Part shown: positions 34,368 through 42,105 of the stretch, piece by piece
How the letters are laid out: every line of letters begins with the position of its first letter
Position numbering within the stretch: position 1 is the stretch's first letter
Assembly (NCBI RefSeq): GCF_003574965.1
Contig: NZ_CP032317.1
Span: 3,162,001 to 3,226,000 of the forward strand
Reading direction: 5' to 3'
From: Hymenobacter oligotrophus
GTDB lineage: Bacteria; Bacteroidota; Bacteroidia; Cytophagales; Hymenobacteraceae
Length of the DNA: 64,000 nt
Translations under genes and position numbers: made by a program
Notes under the pieces: model-generated
Seen by the model: only the letters and a program-made list of their open reading frames with translations
What the model was told of the DNA's origin: nothing
The model's database searches: none

Positions 34368-34751
34368 ATGAGTGAAGAATCACTACGCTACTCCCGGGAA
34401 GAGCTGGCCGAGTTTGAAGCCATCATTCAGGAAAAGCTAGCCGCCGCCCGGAAAGAAGTAGCGTTCATTAAAGAAACGCTGAGCCGCCGCAACGACTCAG
34501 GTACCGATACCACTGCCTCGCCCTCCAAGGTGCTGGAAGATGGTGCTGATACCGCCGAGAAGGAAAGCCTCAACCAATTGGCTTCGCGGCAGATGAAGTT
34601 TATTCAGCAGCTCGAAAACGCCCTTATTCGCATAAAGAACGGTACGTACGGTGTTTGCATCGGTACCGGCAAGCTTATCCCGAAGGAGCGCCTGCGGGCC
34701 GTGCCGCACACGCAGCACTCGATCGAAGCTAAAATGGCGCGCCGCGACTAA
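34368..34751 (+). CDS. TraR/DksA-family zinc-finger-like protein
   Basis: A 127-residue relative of DksA, the RNA-polymerase secondary-channel factor that works with ppGpp. The N-terminal half is a coiled-coil helix (EELAEFEAIIQEKLAAARKE), followed by SGTDTTASPSKVLEDGADTA, where the acidic residues fit the DksA coiled-coil tip, a second helix (LASRQMKFIQQLENALIRIK) and the finger segment NGTYGVCIGTGKLIPKERL and RAVPHTQHSIEAK. Canonical DksA has four Cys; here only one is kept (YGVC) and the others are Thr/Pro/His, the form usual in Bacteroidota. It may bind zinc poorly or not at all. Monocistronic with a long leader. Confidence 0.85.
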   Translation: MSEESLRYSREELAEFEAIIQEKLAAARKEVAFIKETLSRRNDSGTDTTASPSKVLEDGADTAEKESLNQLASRQMKFIQQLENALIRIKNGTYGVCIGTGKLIPKERLRAVPHTQHSIEAKMARRD

Positions 34752-34951
34752 CCTTCGCCAAACGCTGTACTACTAGCCGCCCGGATTTGCGCGGTCGACT
34801 TTGCTCCTGATCGGAGGGAAGCCGTGCGCGAAATCCGGGCGCTGTTTTCGCAGGCACTTAGTTGCACGAAAACGCCCCGCCTGACGTTTGTCAGATTTTA
34901 CAAGTCACATCATTAGTCCGGCAGCGATGCCGTGCGTCTGAATACTCCCAC

Positions 34952-36712
34952 ATGGGTAACAAGCAGCAATCCTTTGGTGGCCCCGGCAACCGCCGGCCCG
35001 GCCGCCCCGACTCCGCCAACAACCGCGGAGGCAAACCATTCAATTCGTCGTATGGCGACGACCGCCGTTCTGGCGGTGCGCCGCGCCGCGCCGAGGGCGG
35101 TAACGAGTTTCCTTCGCGGCCGCCGTTTGGCCGCCCGGCGGGCAAGCCCAGCTACGGCGCTGGCTCTGATCGGCGGTTTGGCCGCCCGGCCGGCGACGAG
35201 CGCCGTTTTGAGCGCCCGCGCTACAACAAGCCGGCCGAGCCCGATGGCGCGACCGACTTTATGCGCAGCCGCCTGAACAAACCCGACTTCCGCAAGGACG
35301 AGCGCCCCGAGCGCCCCAGCAACGACGAGCGCGGCCCGCGCCGCAGCTTCGACCGCCGCCCCGAGGGCAACGACCGTCCGCGACGCAGCTTCGGTAACGA
35401 GCGCGGCAGCTTTGGCAACGACCGCGGCGGTTTCGGCAACGAACGTGGCGGAGCCGGCGCACGCGGTGGCAATTTCGGTGGTGAGTCGCGCTTTGGCCGC
35501 GACGAACGTCCGGCGCGTCGGTTTGAGCGCGACGGCGACGCTCCGCGCCCGAGCCGCGGCTACCGTGGCCCTGGCAACGACGAACAGCGCTCCGAGCGCG
35601 GCCCTGCGCGCCGTTTCGAGCGCGCTGACCAACGGCCCGAGCGCTCGGAACGTCCCGAACGCCGCTTTGGCAACAACGATGAGCGTGGCGGAGCGGGCCG
35701 GTTTGGCCGCCCCGCCGATGACCGGCCGCGCTTTGGCGGTGCAGGTCGATTCGAGCGCCCGCAGCGTGAGGAGCGCCCGCAGCGTGAGGAGCGCCCCAGC
35801 CGGACCGAACGCCCCGAGCGAACCGAGCGTTTTGGCCGCGATGAGCGCCCCGGCTTCGACCGGAAGCCCCGTGCTCCGCGCGAAAACCGCTTTGGCCGCC
35901 CCAACGACGAGCAGCAGGAAGCACCGGCTTACAAAAACCTCAAGTTTTACGAAGAGGATAAAACCCGCGGCAACAAACGCCGCCGCGAGGAGGTCGAAGG
36001 CGACGAAACCGTACGCCTGAACCGCTACATTGCCAACGCGGGCATCTGTTCGCGCCGCGAGGCTGATCAGCTGATCGAGGCGGGCGAAATTCGGGTGAAC
36101 GGTGAAGTGGTAACAGAGTTGGGCTACAAAGTGAAGCCCAGCGACACCGTACACTACGGCAAAACCAACCTCAAGCGCGAGAAGCTGGTGTACGTGCTGC
36201 TGAACAAGCCCAAGGACTTCCTGACAACTACCGAAGACCCGGAAGGCCGCAAAACGGTAATGGACCTCGTGAAGAACGCCTCCAAGGAGCGCATCTTCCC
36301 GGTAGGCCGCCTTGACCGGAATACCACCGGCCTGTTGCTGTTCACCAACGACGGCGAGGTAGCCCAAAAGCTCAGCCACCCTTCGCACCGCAACAAAAAG
36401 GTGTACCAGGTGGAGCTCGACAAGGAACTCACCGACGAGCACCTAGGGCAAATTGCCGCCGGCCTCGAGCTGGAGGACGGCAAAGCCGAGGTTGACGACG
36501 TAGCCGTGGTAGCGGGCAACCGCTACTTTGTAGGCGTGGAAATCCATATTGGTCGCAACCGCATTGTGCGCCGCATTTTTGAGCACCTGGGTTACGAGGT
36601 AAAAACCCTCGACCGGGTGCAGTACGCAGGCCTTACCAAAAAGGACTTGCCCCGCGGCAACTGGCGCTACCTCACCGAAAAAGAGGTAATCCGCCTGAAA
36701 TATTTCATGTAA
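34952..36712 (+). CDS. Pseudouridine synthase (RsuA/RluB family) with long disordered Arg-rich head
   Basis: A 586-residue protein. The C-terminal 240 residues are a complete large-subunit/small-subunit rRNA pseudouridine synthase: an S4 RNA-binding domain (RLNRYIANAGICSRREADQL, about 355-375) and the catalytic domain with the nucleophilic Asp in FPVGRLDRNTTGLLLFTNDG (about 450), HRNKKVYQVELDKELT and GRNRIVRRIFEHLGYEVKTL. The first 350 residues are unlike the family: Arg, Gly, Asp, Glu, Pro and Phe dominate, with repeats such as RFGR, ERPER, GGFGNERGG and a tandem RPQREE duplication. Such tails bind RNA or promote condensation. The start at 34952 (MGNKQQSFGG) is preferred; the frame is open to 34862. 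Target site on rRNA unknown. Confidence 0.88.
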   Translation: MGNKQQSFGGPGNRRPGRPDSANNRGGKPFNSSYGDDRRSGGAPRRAEGGNEFPSRPPFGRPAGKPSYGAGSDRRFGRPAGDERRFERPRYNKPAEPDGATDFMRSRLNKPDFRKDERPERPSNDERGPRRSFDRRPEGNDRPRRSFGNERGSFGNDRGGFGNERGGAGARGGNFGGESRFGRDERPARRFERDGDAPRPSRGYRGPGNDEQRSERGPARRFERADQRPERSERPERRFGNNDERGGAGRFGRPADDRPRFGGAGRFERPQREERPQREERPSRTERPERTERFGRDERPGFDRKPRAPRENRFGRPNDEQQEAPAYKNLKFYEEDKTRGNKRRREEVEGDETVRLNRYIANAGICSRREADQLIEAGEIRVNGEVVTELGYKVKPSDTVHYGKTNLKREKLVYVLLNKPKDFLTTTEDPEGRKTVMDLVKNASKERIFPVGRLDRNTTGLLLFTNDGEVAQKLSHPSHRNKKVYQVELDKELTDEHLGQIAAGLELEDGKAEVDDVAVVAGNRYFVGVEIHIGRNRIVRRIFEHLGYEVKTLDRVQYAGLTKKDLPRGNWRYLTEKEVIRLKYFM

Positions 36713-36795
36713 GCACGCAACCCCGGCTACGCGTTCGGGGCTCTTACCGGCGGCGGTCTGGCCTTAAACAAGCCAGGCCGCCGTTGTTCGGTAGC

Positions 36796-37539
36796 ATGAC
36801 CACACTGGTACTCGACATTGGCAACACAGCGGCTAAGTACGGCTGCTTTCGGGGGGCGGCTTTGGCCGAAGCCGGCAGCGTAGCTACGCCTGCCGAGTTG
36901 CGGGCCGTTGCGCAGCGTGTGCAGGCCGAGCACGTGTTGCTGGCCTCGGTGGCGGCACCGGCCGATGTGTGGGCTGCGGCCCTAGGTGGGGCGGTGAGCG
37001 GCAAGGTGATTGTGCTGAGGCCGGGCGAAACGCCGCTGCCTATTGCAAATGCCTACGCCACTCCGCATACCCTAGGTGCCGACCGCCTGGCTGCTGCCGT
37101 GGGAGCTGCCCACCTGCTGCCGGGCCGCCCGGTACTGATAGTTGATGCCGGCACTTGCATAAAGTGCGACTTGGTAGCGGCCGATGGTACCTTTTTGGGT
37201 GGTAGTATTGCACCGGGTTTGCGCATGCGCTTGCAAGCCATGCACCACTTTACGGACCGCCTGCCCGAGTTGGCGCTGCCGAGTGCACACGACGCAGTAA
37301 CGCTTGCGTTGTGCGGCACCGATACGCGTACGGCCATGCTGAGCGGGGCCCTGCACGGGGCCGTAGCCGAGGTAAATGGCCTGCTCAGCAGCTACCGCCA
37401 GCAACACCCTACCTTAGCGGTGGCGCTGGCCGGTGGCGACGCTGCATTTTTTGAATCGCGCCTTAAAGGCCACATCTTTGTACTGACCGAGCTGGTTTTG
37501 CTTGGTCTTCACCGAATACTGGTGCATAATGTCGGGTAA
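36796..37539 (+). CDS. coaX: Type III pantothenate kinase
   Basis: CoaX (247 residues) phosphorylates pantothenate, the first step of coenzyme A synthesis, and needs a monovalent cation. Seen: the ASKHA phosphate-1 motif TLVLDIGNTAAKYGCF at the N-terminus, ADRLAAAVGAAHLLPG (pantothenate site), IVDAGTCIKCDLV (about residue 115) and FLGGSIAPGLRMRLQAMH. It overlaps the following outer-membrane protein gene by 11 bases (that gene's ATG is at 37529), which suggests translational coupling. panC and panD, the preceding steps of the pathway, lie 26 kb away in the same window. Confidence 0.94.
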   Translation: MTTLVLDIGNTAAKYGCFRGAALAEAGSVATPAELRAVAQRVQAEHVLLASVAAPADVWAAALGGAVSGKVIVLRPGETPLPIANAYATPHTLGADRLAAAVGAAHLLPGRPVLIVDAGTCIKCDLVAADGTFLGGSIAPGLRMRLQAMHHFTDRLPELALPSAHDAVTLALCGTDTRTAMLSGALHGAVAEVNGLLSSYRQQHPTLAVALAGGDAAFFESRLKGHIFVLTELVLLGLHRILVHNVG

Positions 37540-38863
37540 CAAACTGACCGCACTGGCTCTGCTGAGCCTGCTGGGGGCTGCTTCAGCTGCTTCAGGGCAG
37601 GGTCTTGGCAACTCCCCTTACTCACGCTTGGGCCTAGGCGACTTCAATCCGAATGCCGGCGGCGTTCGGCAACAGGGCATGGGCGGCGTTGGCTTGGCGG
37701 CACCCAATGCCATTCAAATCAACGAGCTAAACCCCGCGCTGCTGTACTACACTAGCCGCACCACCTACGAGGCGGCCTTCACAGGGCAGCTAAAGCAGTT
37801 GCGCAGCAACACGGCTTCGCAGCGCACGGGCAGCGGCACGCTCGGTTACCTAGCCTTGGGCATCCCTATTTCGCGGAGCTGGGCGCTGGCTGCCGGCCTG
37901 AAGCCCTTGTCGGCCGTGGATTACGAATCGGTGGTTACCCGGAACGTCGACGGCAGCACCGGCGCGTTGGTGCGCAACGAGTCTACTGGTTCGGGCGGTT
38001 TGTCGGAGGTATACCTAGGGCACGGCGTGCGCGTGGGCAAAGGGTTGAGCGTGGGCGTTACCACTTCGTACATCTTTGGCAACATCGACCGCGCCGCATA
38101 CGCCATTGTGCAGCCACCGCTGGAAGAGCAGGAGCCCGACGAAATCCTGAAGCGCGTAGGCACCGTCGACCGCACGAAGTACACCGATTTTAGCTTCCGG
38201 ACGGGCGTGCACTACCGCTACGACCTGAGCAAGAAAATAGCGGCCAACGTGGCGGCGGTGTACACATTCGGCACCAACCTGAACGGCCGCCGTACGCTGC
38301 TGCAGGAAACGCAAGACATAAACGGCACCAACCTGCAAGAGCCGCGCGTTTTGCAGAACGAGGCGCGGGGCGAAGCCGTGCTGCCGGGCTCGTTGCAGCT
38401 GGGCGTAAGCTTCGACAACAACAAGAACTGGAGCCTGAGCGCCGACGTGGCCCAGCAGCGCTGGTCGAAGTACCGCGACTTCAACGGCACGCAGCAGGTG
38501 TTCAACGACACGTGGCGCGTGGGCATTGGCGGCGAACTGGCCCCCGATCCGGGTTCGGTTACCAACTACTTTCAGCGCGTTACCTACCGTTTTGGCTTGA
38601 GCGCGGCCCAGTTGCCGTACCGCCCGGGCGGCCAAACGCTCTACGACCGGGCCGTGAGCTGGGGCTTCAGCTTTCCGTTCCCGACGTCGTCGGCGCTGGA
38701 GGCTACCAACATGAACCTGAGCTTTACCTACGGGCAGCGCGGCAACACCGAAGTGGTTAGCGAGGGCACCACGCGCTTCTCGAACATCAAGGAAAACTAC
38801 GTGCGGGTGCAATTGGGCGTATCGCTCAACAGCCGCTGGTTCCTGAAGCGTCGTATTGAATAA
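37529..38863 (+). CDS. Outer-membrane beta-barrel protein, secreted
   Basis: A 444-residue protein with a signal peptide (MSGNKLTALALLSLLGAASA, cleavage near residue 25) and a long beta-rich sequence with alternating aromatic and polar residues, ending in an aromatic-rich C-terminal strand. The mature N-terminus, GLGNSPYSRLGLGDFN then GMGGVGLAAPNAIQINELNP, resembles FadL/PorV-like outer-membrane proteins of Bacteroidota; the NPA-type turn (ELNPALLYYTSRTTYE) is a FadL-family feature. Function unknown. It is sandwiched between coaX (overlap) and lptC (overlap of about 8 bases), so it is probably in one operon with lptC, fitting an envelope role. Confidence 0.72.
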   Translation: MSGNKLTALALLSLLGAASAASGQGLGNSPYSRLGLGDFNPNAGGVRQQGMGGVGLAAPNAIQINELNPALLYYTSRTTYEAAFTGQLKQLRSNTASQRTGSGTLGYLALGIPISRSWALAAGLKPLSAVDYESVVTRNVDGSTGALVRNESTGSGGLSEVYLGHGVRVGKGLSVGVTTSYIFGNIDRAAYAIVQPPLEEQEPDEILKRVGTVDRTKYTDFSFRTGVHYRYDLSKKIAANVAAVYTFGTNLNGRRTLLQETQDINGTNLQEPRVLQNEARGEAVLPGSLQLGVSFDNNKNWSLSADVAQQRWSKYRDFNGTQQVFNDTWRVGIGGELAPDPGSVTNYFQRVTYRFGLSAAQLPYRPGGQTLYDRAVSWGFSFPFPTSSALEATNMNLSFTYGQRGNTEVVSEGTTRFSNIKENYVRVQLGVSLNSRWFLKRRIE

Positions 38864-39461
38864 GTCTGCCGTGAAAGCCACGGAATGCACTGCCAACCAA
38901 ACCCAATGGGGTGCCCTGTTGCTGGGCGCCGCATTGGCGCTGGTCGGCTGCCAGGAAAAAGCGGCCGAGCCCGCCAAGAAAGTGGTGTACACGGGCCCCA
39001 CGCTCGAAACTTCCAACGTTACCACGCTTTTTAGCGACTCGGCCCGGTTGCAGGTGCGCTTAACAGCTCCGCTCGAGCAAACCTTTGAAAACGGCGACCT
39101 GGTGTACCCCAAAGGCGTGAACATTGTGTTTTACGCCAAAGACGGCACCACCGTGGTGAATAACCTGCGCGGCAACTACGGCAAGTATACCCGCACCGAA
39201 AACGTGTACGTGGTGCGCGGCGACGTGCGCGTACGCAACGAGCAAAAGCAGCAGGGCATGCGCTCCGAGGAACTGTACTACGACCGGCCGCGGGCGCGCA
39301 TCTACACCCAAAAGTTTGTGCGGGTAGAAACCCCTACCGAAATTCTGACGGGCCAAGGGCTTGAAGCGAACGAAGATTTTTCGCGCTACAAAATTTTGAA
39401 GCCCGAAGGCGTGTTTACCCTCGACCAGGGCACGGCCCCCGCCGGTACGGTTACTCCCTAG
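38856..39461 (+). CDS. lptC: LPS export periplasmic protein LptC, lipoprotein form
   Basis: LptC links the inner-membrane LptBFG exporter to the periplasmic LptA bridge. This 201-residue protein has a signal with a lipobox (ALVGC, about residue 34), so unlike the E. coli single-span protein it should be lipid-anchored, as is usual in Bacteroidota. The jelly-roll pattern is visible: LETSNVTTLFSDSARLQVRL, YPKGVNIVFYAKDG, NVYVVRGDVRVRN, LYYDRPRARIYTQKFVRV and LEANEDFSRYKILKPEGVF, a typical LptC/LptA strand ending. It starts at TTG 38856, overlapping the preceding stop; a GTG at 38871 is an alternative. lptB lies 9 kb away. Confidence 0.82.
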   Translation: MNKSAVKATECTANQTQWGALLLGAALALVGCQEKAAEPAKKVVYTGPTLETSNVTTLFSDSARLQVRLTAPLEQTFENGDLVYPKGVNIVFYAKDGTTVVNNLRGNYGKYTRTENVYVVRGDVRVRNEQKQQGMRSEELYYDRPRARIYTQKFVRVETPTEILTGQGLEANEDFSRYKILKPEGVFTLDQGTAPAGTVTP

Positions 39462-39470
39462 GTTCTGATC

Positions 39471-39722
39471 ATGAAGTTTCCTTCTTTCGACCGCGGCCTC
39501 GCGCGCACGGTGTTGTTTTCGGTAGCGGTGGTGGCGTTCATCATCGGGGTGTACGAAACGCTGCTCACCAACGACATCATGCGCAACTATGTGTTTTTCA
39601 TGGTCAGCATCATTTGCTTGCTGGTGTACCGGCGCCTGAAGATTGCCGAACAGGAGGCCGCACCCGCGGCCCCCGAGCCCAAGCGCAAAACCACCAAGCC
39701 CAAGGGCAAGGGCCGCCGCTAG
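39471..39722 (+). CDS. Small two-span membrane protein
   Basis: An 83-residue protein with two membrane spans (TVLFSVAVVAFIIGVYETLL, about 12-32; NYVFFMVSIICLLVYRRL, about 38-56) and a basic, Lys/Arg-rich cytoplasmic tail (KRKTTKPKGKGRR). I do not recognise the family. It starts 9 bases after lptC and is followed by ppiD after about 80 bases, so it is probably part of the coaX-lptC transcript. Similar small proteins occur beside lptC in related genomes as far as I recall; no function is known to me. Confidence 0.65.
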   Translation: MKFPSFDRGLARTVLFSVAVVAFIIGVYETLLTNDIMRNYVFFMVSIICLLVYRRLKIAEQEAAPAAPEPKRKTTKPKGKGRR

Positions 39723-39801
39723 GTCGGCTTTTGTCATTTGCCTCAAAAGGGGTTATTTTGCGCGTCTTACTGCGTTTTCTTTGCTGCTTACTTTCAACTA
39801 A

Positions 39802-41910
39802 ATGGCTTTAATCAACACCATCCGGGAAAAATCAGGCTGGGCCGTTGGCACCGTAGCCATCGGGATGCTGCTGTTCATCGTGGGCGGTGACCTGATCGGC
39901 GGACAAAACAATCTGTTTAACCGGCAGGATACCTCCGTGGGCGAAATAGCCGGCGACGAGGTAAGCCTCGACGAGTTTAACGCCGCCCTGGAGCAGTCGA
40001 AAGAAGCGTTTGCCGCCCAAAACGGCCGCCAGCCCACCGAGCAGGAGCAGCAGCAACTGCGCGACCAAGCCTGGAACCAGATTGTGTTTCAGCGCGCCTT
40101 TCAGCCCCAGTTCGAAGCCCTAGGTCTGAAAGTGACCGACGAGGAGCTGACCGACATGGTGCAGGGCAAGAACATTCACCCCACCATTCAGCAGGCCTTC
40201 ACCAACCCGCAAACCGGCCAGTTCGACCGCGCCCGCGTAATTGAGTACCTGCGCGCTTTGGATAAGCTGCCTCCGCAGCAGCTGCAGGCGTGGCTGAGCT
40301 TCGAGCAAAACCTGCCGCAGGAGCGCATGGGCAACAAATACTACGCCCTGCTGAAGAACTCGGACTATGTAACCAGCGCCGAAGCCCAGCGTTTCGACGT
40401 GTCGCAAAACAGCCGCGCCAACCTGCGCTACCTGTTTGTGCCGTACTTCAGCATCTCCGATTCGGCCGTGAAGGTGAACGACTCGCAGCTGCAAGACTAC
40501 ATTACCCGCAACAAGGCCCGCTACAAGGTGCAAGACGGCCGCGACCTGGAGTTTGCGGTAGTAAACGTGGTGCCTTCGAAGGAAGACTCGGCTGCGGTTC
40601 GCCAAACGGTAGACCAGCTGGCCCAGCAGTTCCGCACCGCCCCGAACGACTCGCTGTTCGTGCGCCTGAACTCCGATCAGCCCTACAACGGTCAGTTTGT
40701 ATCGCCGGCCGATCTGCCCGAGAAGCTGCGCCAGCAACTGCCGCTGCAGCAAGGCCAGGTGTACGGCCCCTTCGCCGAAAACGGCACGTACTCGCTCTAC
40801 AAAATTACCGGTACCAAAGCCGGCGCTACGCAGGCAGCCCGTGCTAGCCACATTCTTATCAAGCCCGAAGGCACCACGCCCGAGGCCGATGCCGCTGCCA
40901 AGGCCAAAGCCCAGGGTATCCTGAACCAGATTAAAGGCGGCGCCGATTTCGCTGCCATGGCCCGCCAGCACGGCACCGACGGCACCGCGCCCCTAGGTGG
41001 CGACCTGGGTTGGTTTACTTCGGGCCGCATGGTGCCCGAGTTCGAAAAGGCCGTGTTCGGCGCCTCGTCGGCTGGTTTGCTGCCGAGCTTGGTGAAAACC
41101 TCGTTTGGTTACCACATCATTAAGGTGACGGCGCCCAAAACCAGCCAAACCTACCGCGTTGCGGCCGTGCAAAAAGGCATTACGCCTTCCGACGCTACCA
41201 ACGAAACCGCCTACCAGCGCGCACAGGAGCTGAAGGCCAAGGCCACCGACCTCGAGTCGTTCCGCAAAGCCGTAGCCGCCGACAAAGCCCTGCAAAAGCA
41301 GGAAGCCCGCGGCGTAGGCAAGTCGGATGCCGTGGTGGGCAACGTGCCAAACGCCCGCGAAGTAGTGCGCTGGGCCTTCAACAAAGAAACCGAGGTTGGC
41401 CAGGTTTCGGAGGTGTTTCAGGTGAACGACCAGTACGTGATTGCGGCCCTCACCGGCACGCGCACCGAAGGCACCGCCGACGTAGCCGCCGTGAAGCCGG
41501 AAGTTTCGGCCTTCGTGCGCAATGAGGAGAAGGCCAAGCAAATTATGGCCAAACTGAAAGGCAGCACCCTGGAGCAAATGGCCACCGCTTACGGCGCCAA
41601 CGCGCAGGTGCGCACCGCCAACGACGTAACCCTAGGTCAGGGCGTGATTCCGGGCCTGGGCAACGAGCCAGTGGCCGTGGGTACGGCGTTCGGCCTGAAG
41701 CCCGGTCAGCGTTCGGCTCCCATCAAAGGCGAGCAGGGCGTATTGGTAGTCGAGCTGGTAAACAAAAACGAGCCGGCTGCTCCCTCAACCGACCTGAAGA
41801 CGGTACGCAACCAGCTGCAGCAAATGCGCGGTGCCCGCTCGACCGGCGCCATCTACGAAACCGTGCGCCAGAAGGCTGAGGTGAAAGACGAACGCGTGAA
41901 GTTCTTCTAA
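39802..41910 (+). CDS. ppiD: Peptidylprolyl isomerase/periplasmic chaperone (PpiD-like)
   Basis: A 702-residue inner-membrane-anchored chaperone of the SurA/PpiD group that assists outer-membrane and secreted protein folding. It has one N-terminal span (SGWAVGTVAIGMLLFIVGGD, about 11-30), a SurA_N-type domain (GDEVSLDEFNAALEQSKEAF and LRDQAWNQIVFQRAF), and a parvulin (rotamase) domain with ASHILIKPEG (about residue 345), FAAMARQHGTDGTAPLGGD, LGWFTSGRMVPEFEKAVF and VKTSFGYHIIKV. A second degenerate region follows to the C-terminus (ARSTGAIYETVRQKAEVKD). Its own promoter is uncertain: a near-match TTATTTTG lies 45 bases upstream. A hairpin terminator follows. Confidence 0.9.
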   Translation: MALINTIREKSGWAVGTVAIGMLLFIVGGDLIGGQNNLFNRQDTSVGEIAGDEVSLDEFNAALEQSKEAFAAQNGRQPTEQEQQQLRDQAWNQIVFQRAFQPQFEALGLKVTDEELTDMVQGKNIHPTIQQAFTNPQTGQFDRARVIEYLRALDKLPPQQLQAWLSFEQNLPQERMGNKYYALLKNSDYVTSAEAQRFDVSQNSRANLRYLFVPYFSISDSAVKVNDSQLQDYITRNKARYKVQDGRDLEFAVVNVVPSKEDSAAVRQTVDQLAQQFRTAPNDSLFVRLNSDQPYNGQFVSPADLPEKLRQQLPLQQGQVYGPFAENGTYSLYKITGTKAGATQAARASHILIKPEGTTPEADAAAKAKAQGILNQIKGGADFAAMARQHGTDGTAPLGGDLGWFTSGRMVPEFEKAVFGASSAGLLPSLVKTSFGYHIIKVTAPKTSQTYRVAAVQKGITPSDATNETAYQRAQELKAKATDLESFRKAVAADKALQKQEARGVGKSDAVVGNVPNAREVVRWAFNKETEVGQVSEVFQVNDQYVIAALTGTRTEGTADVAAVKPEVSAFVRNEEKAKQIMAKLKGSTLEQMATAYGANAQVRTANDVTLGQGVIPGLGNEPVAVGTAFGLKPGQRSAPIKGEQGVLVVELVNKNEPAAPSTDLKTVRNQLQQMRGARSTGAIYETVRQKAEVKDERVKFF

Positions 41911-41935
41911 ACCACTGCCGCTACCACAAGTGCCG

Positions 41936-41969
41936 AAGGGCCGTATCTTTCAAGGGTACGGCCCTTTTG
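41936..41969 (+). terminator. Rho-independent terminator of ppiD
   Basis: A perfect 10-bp stem AAGGGCCGTA/TACGGCCCTT (41936-41945 with 41957-41966) is followed by TTG. A TATCTTTC word spans the stem and loop and mimics a promoter box. Confidence 0.8.
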
Positions 41970-42105
41970 CTTTGCGCAACGGCGGCGGTATTGGCTGGTC
42001 TTTAGCGTTTGGAGGCCGAGCTTGAATGAAACCCCGGCGGTAGATGTTGAGCGCCCAAAGCCACCCCCGTTTGTTGTTACGAAGCTCGTTATCCGTTTGC
42101 CTGCC

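Noticed and set aside
34913-36442. A 509-residue open frame on the minus strand
   Set aside because: It is antisense to the pseudouridine synthase. Its Ala/Val/Arg repeats are the mirror of the G+C-rich Arg/Gly codons of the real gene and match no family.
41944-41951. TATCTTTC as a -7 promoter box for the TPR gene
   Set aside because: The word spans the stem and loop of a perfect 10-bp terminator hairpin (41936-41966) that ends ppiD, which explains it better; its last base also mismatches TAnnTTTG.
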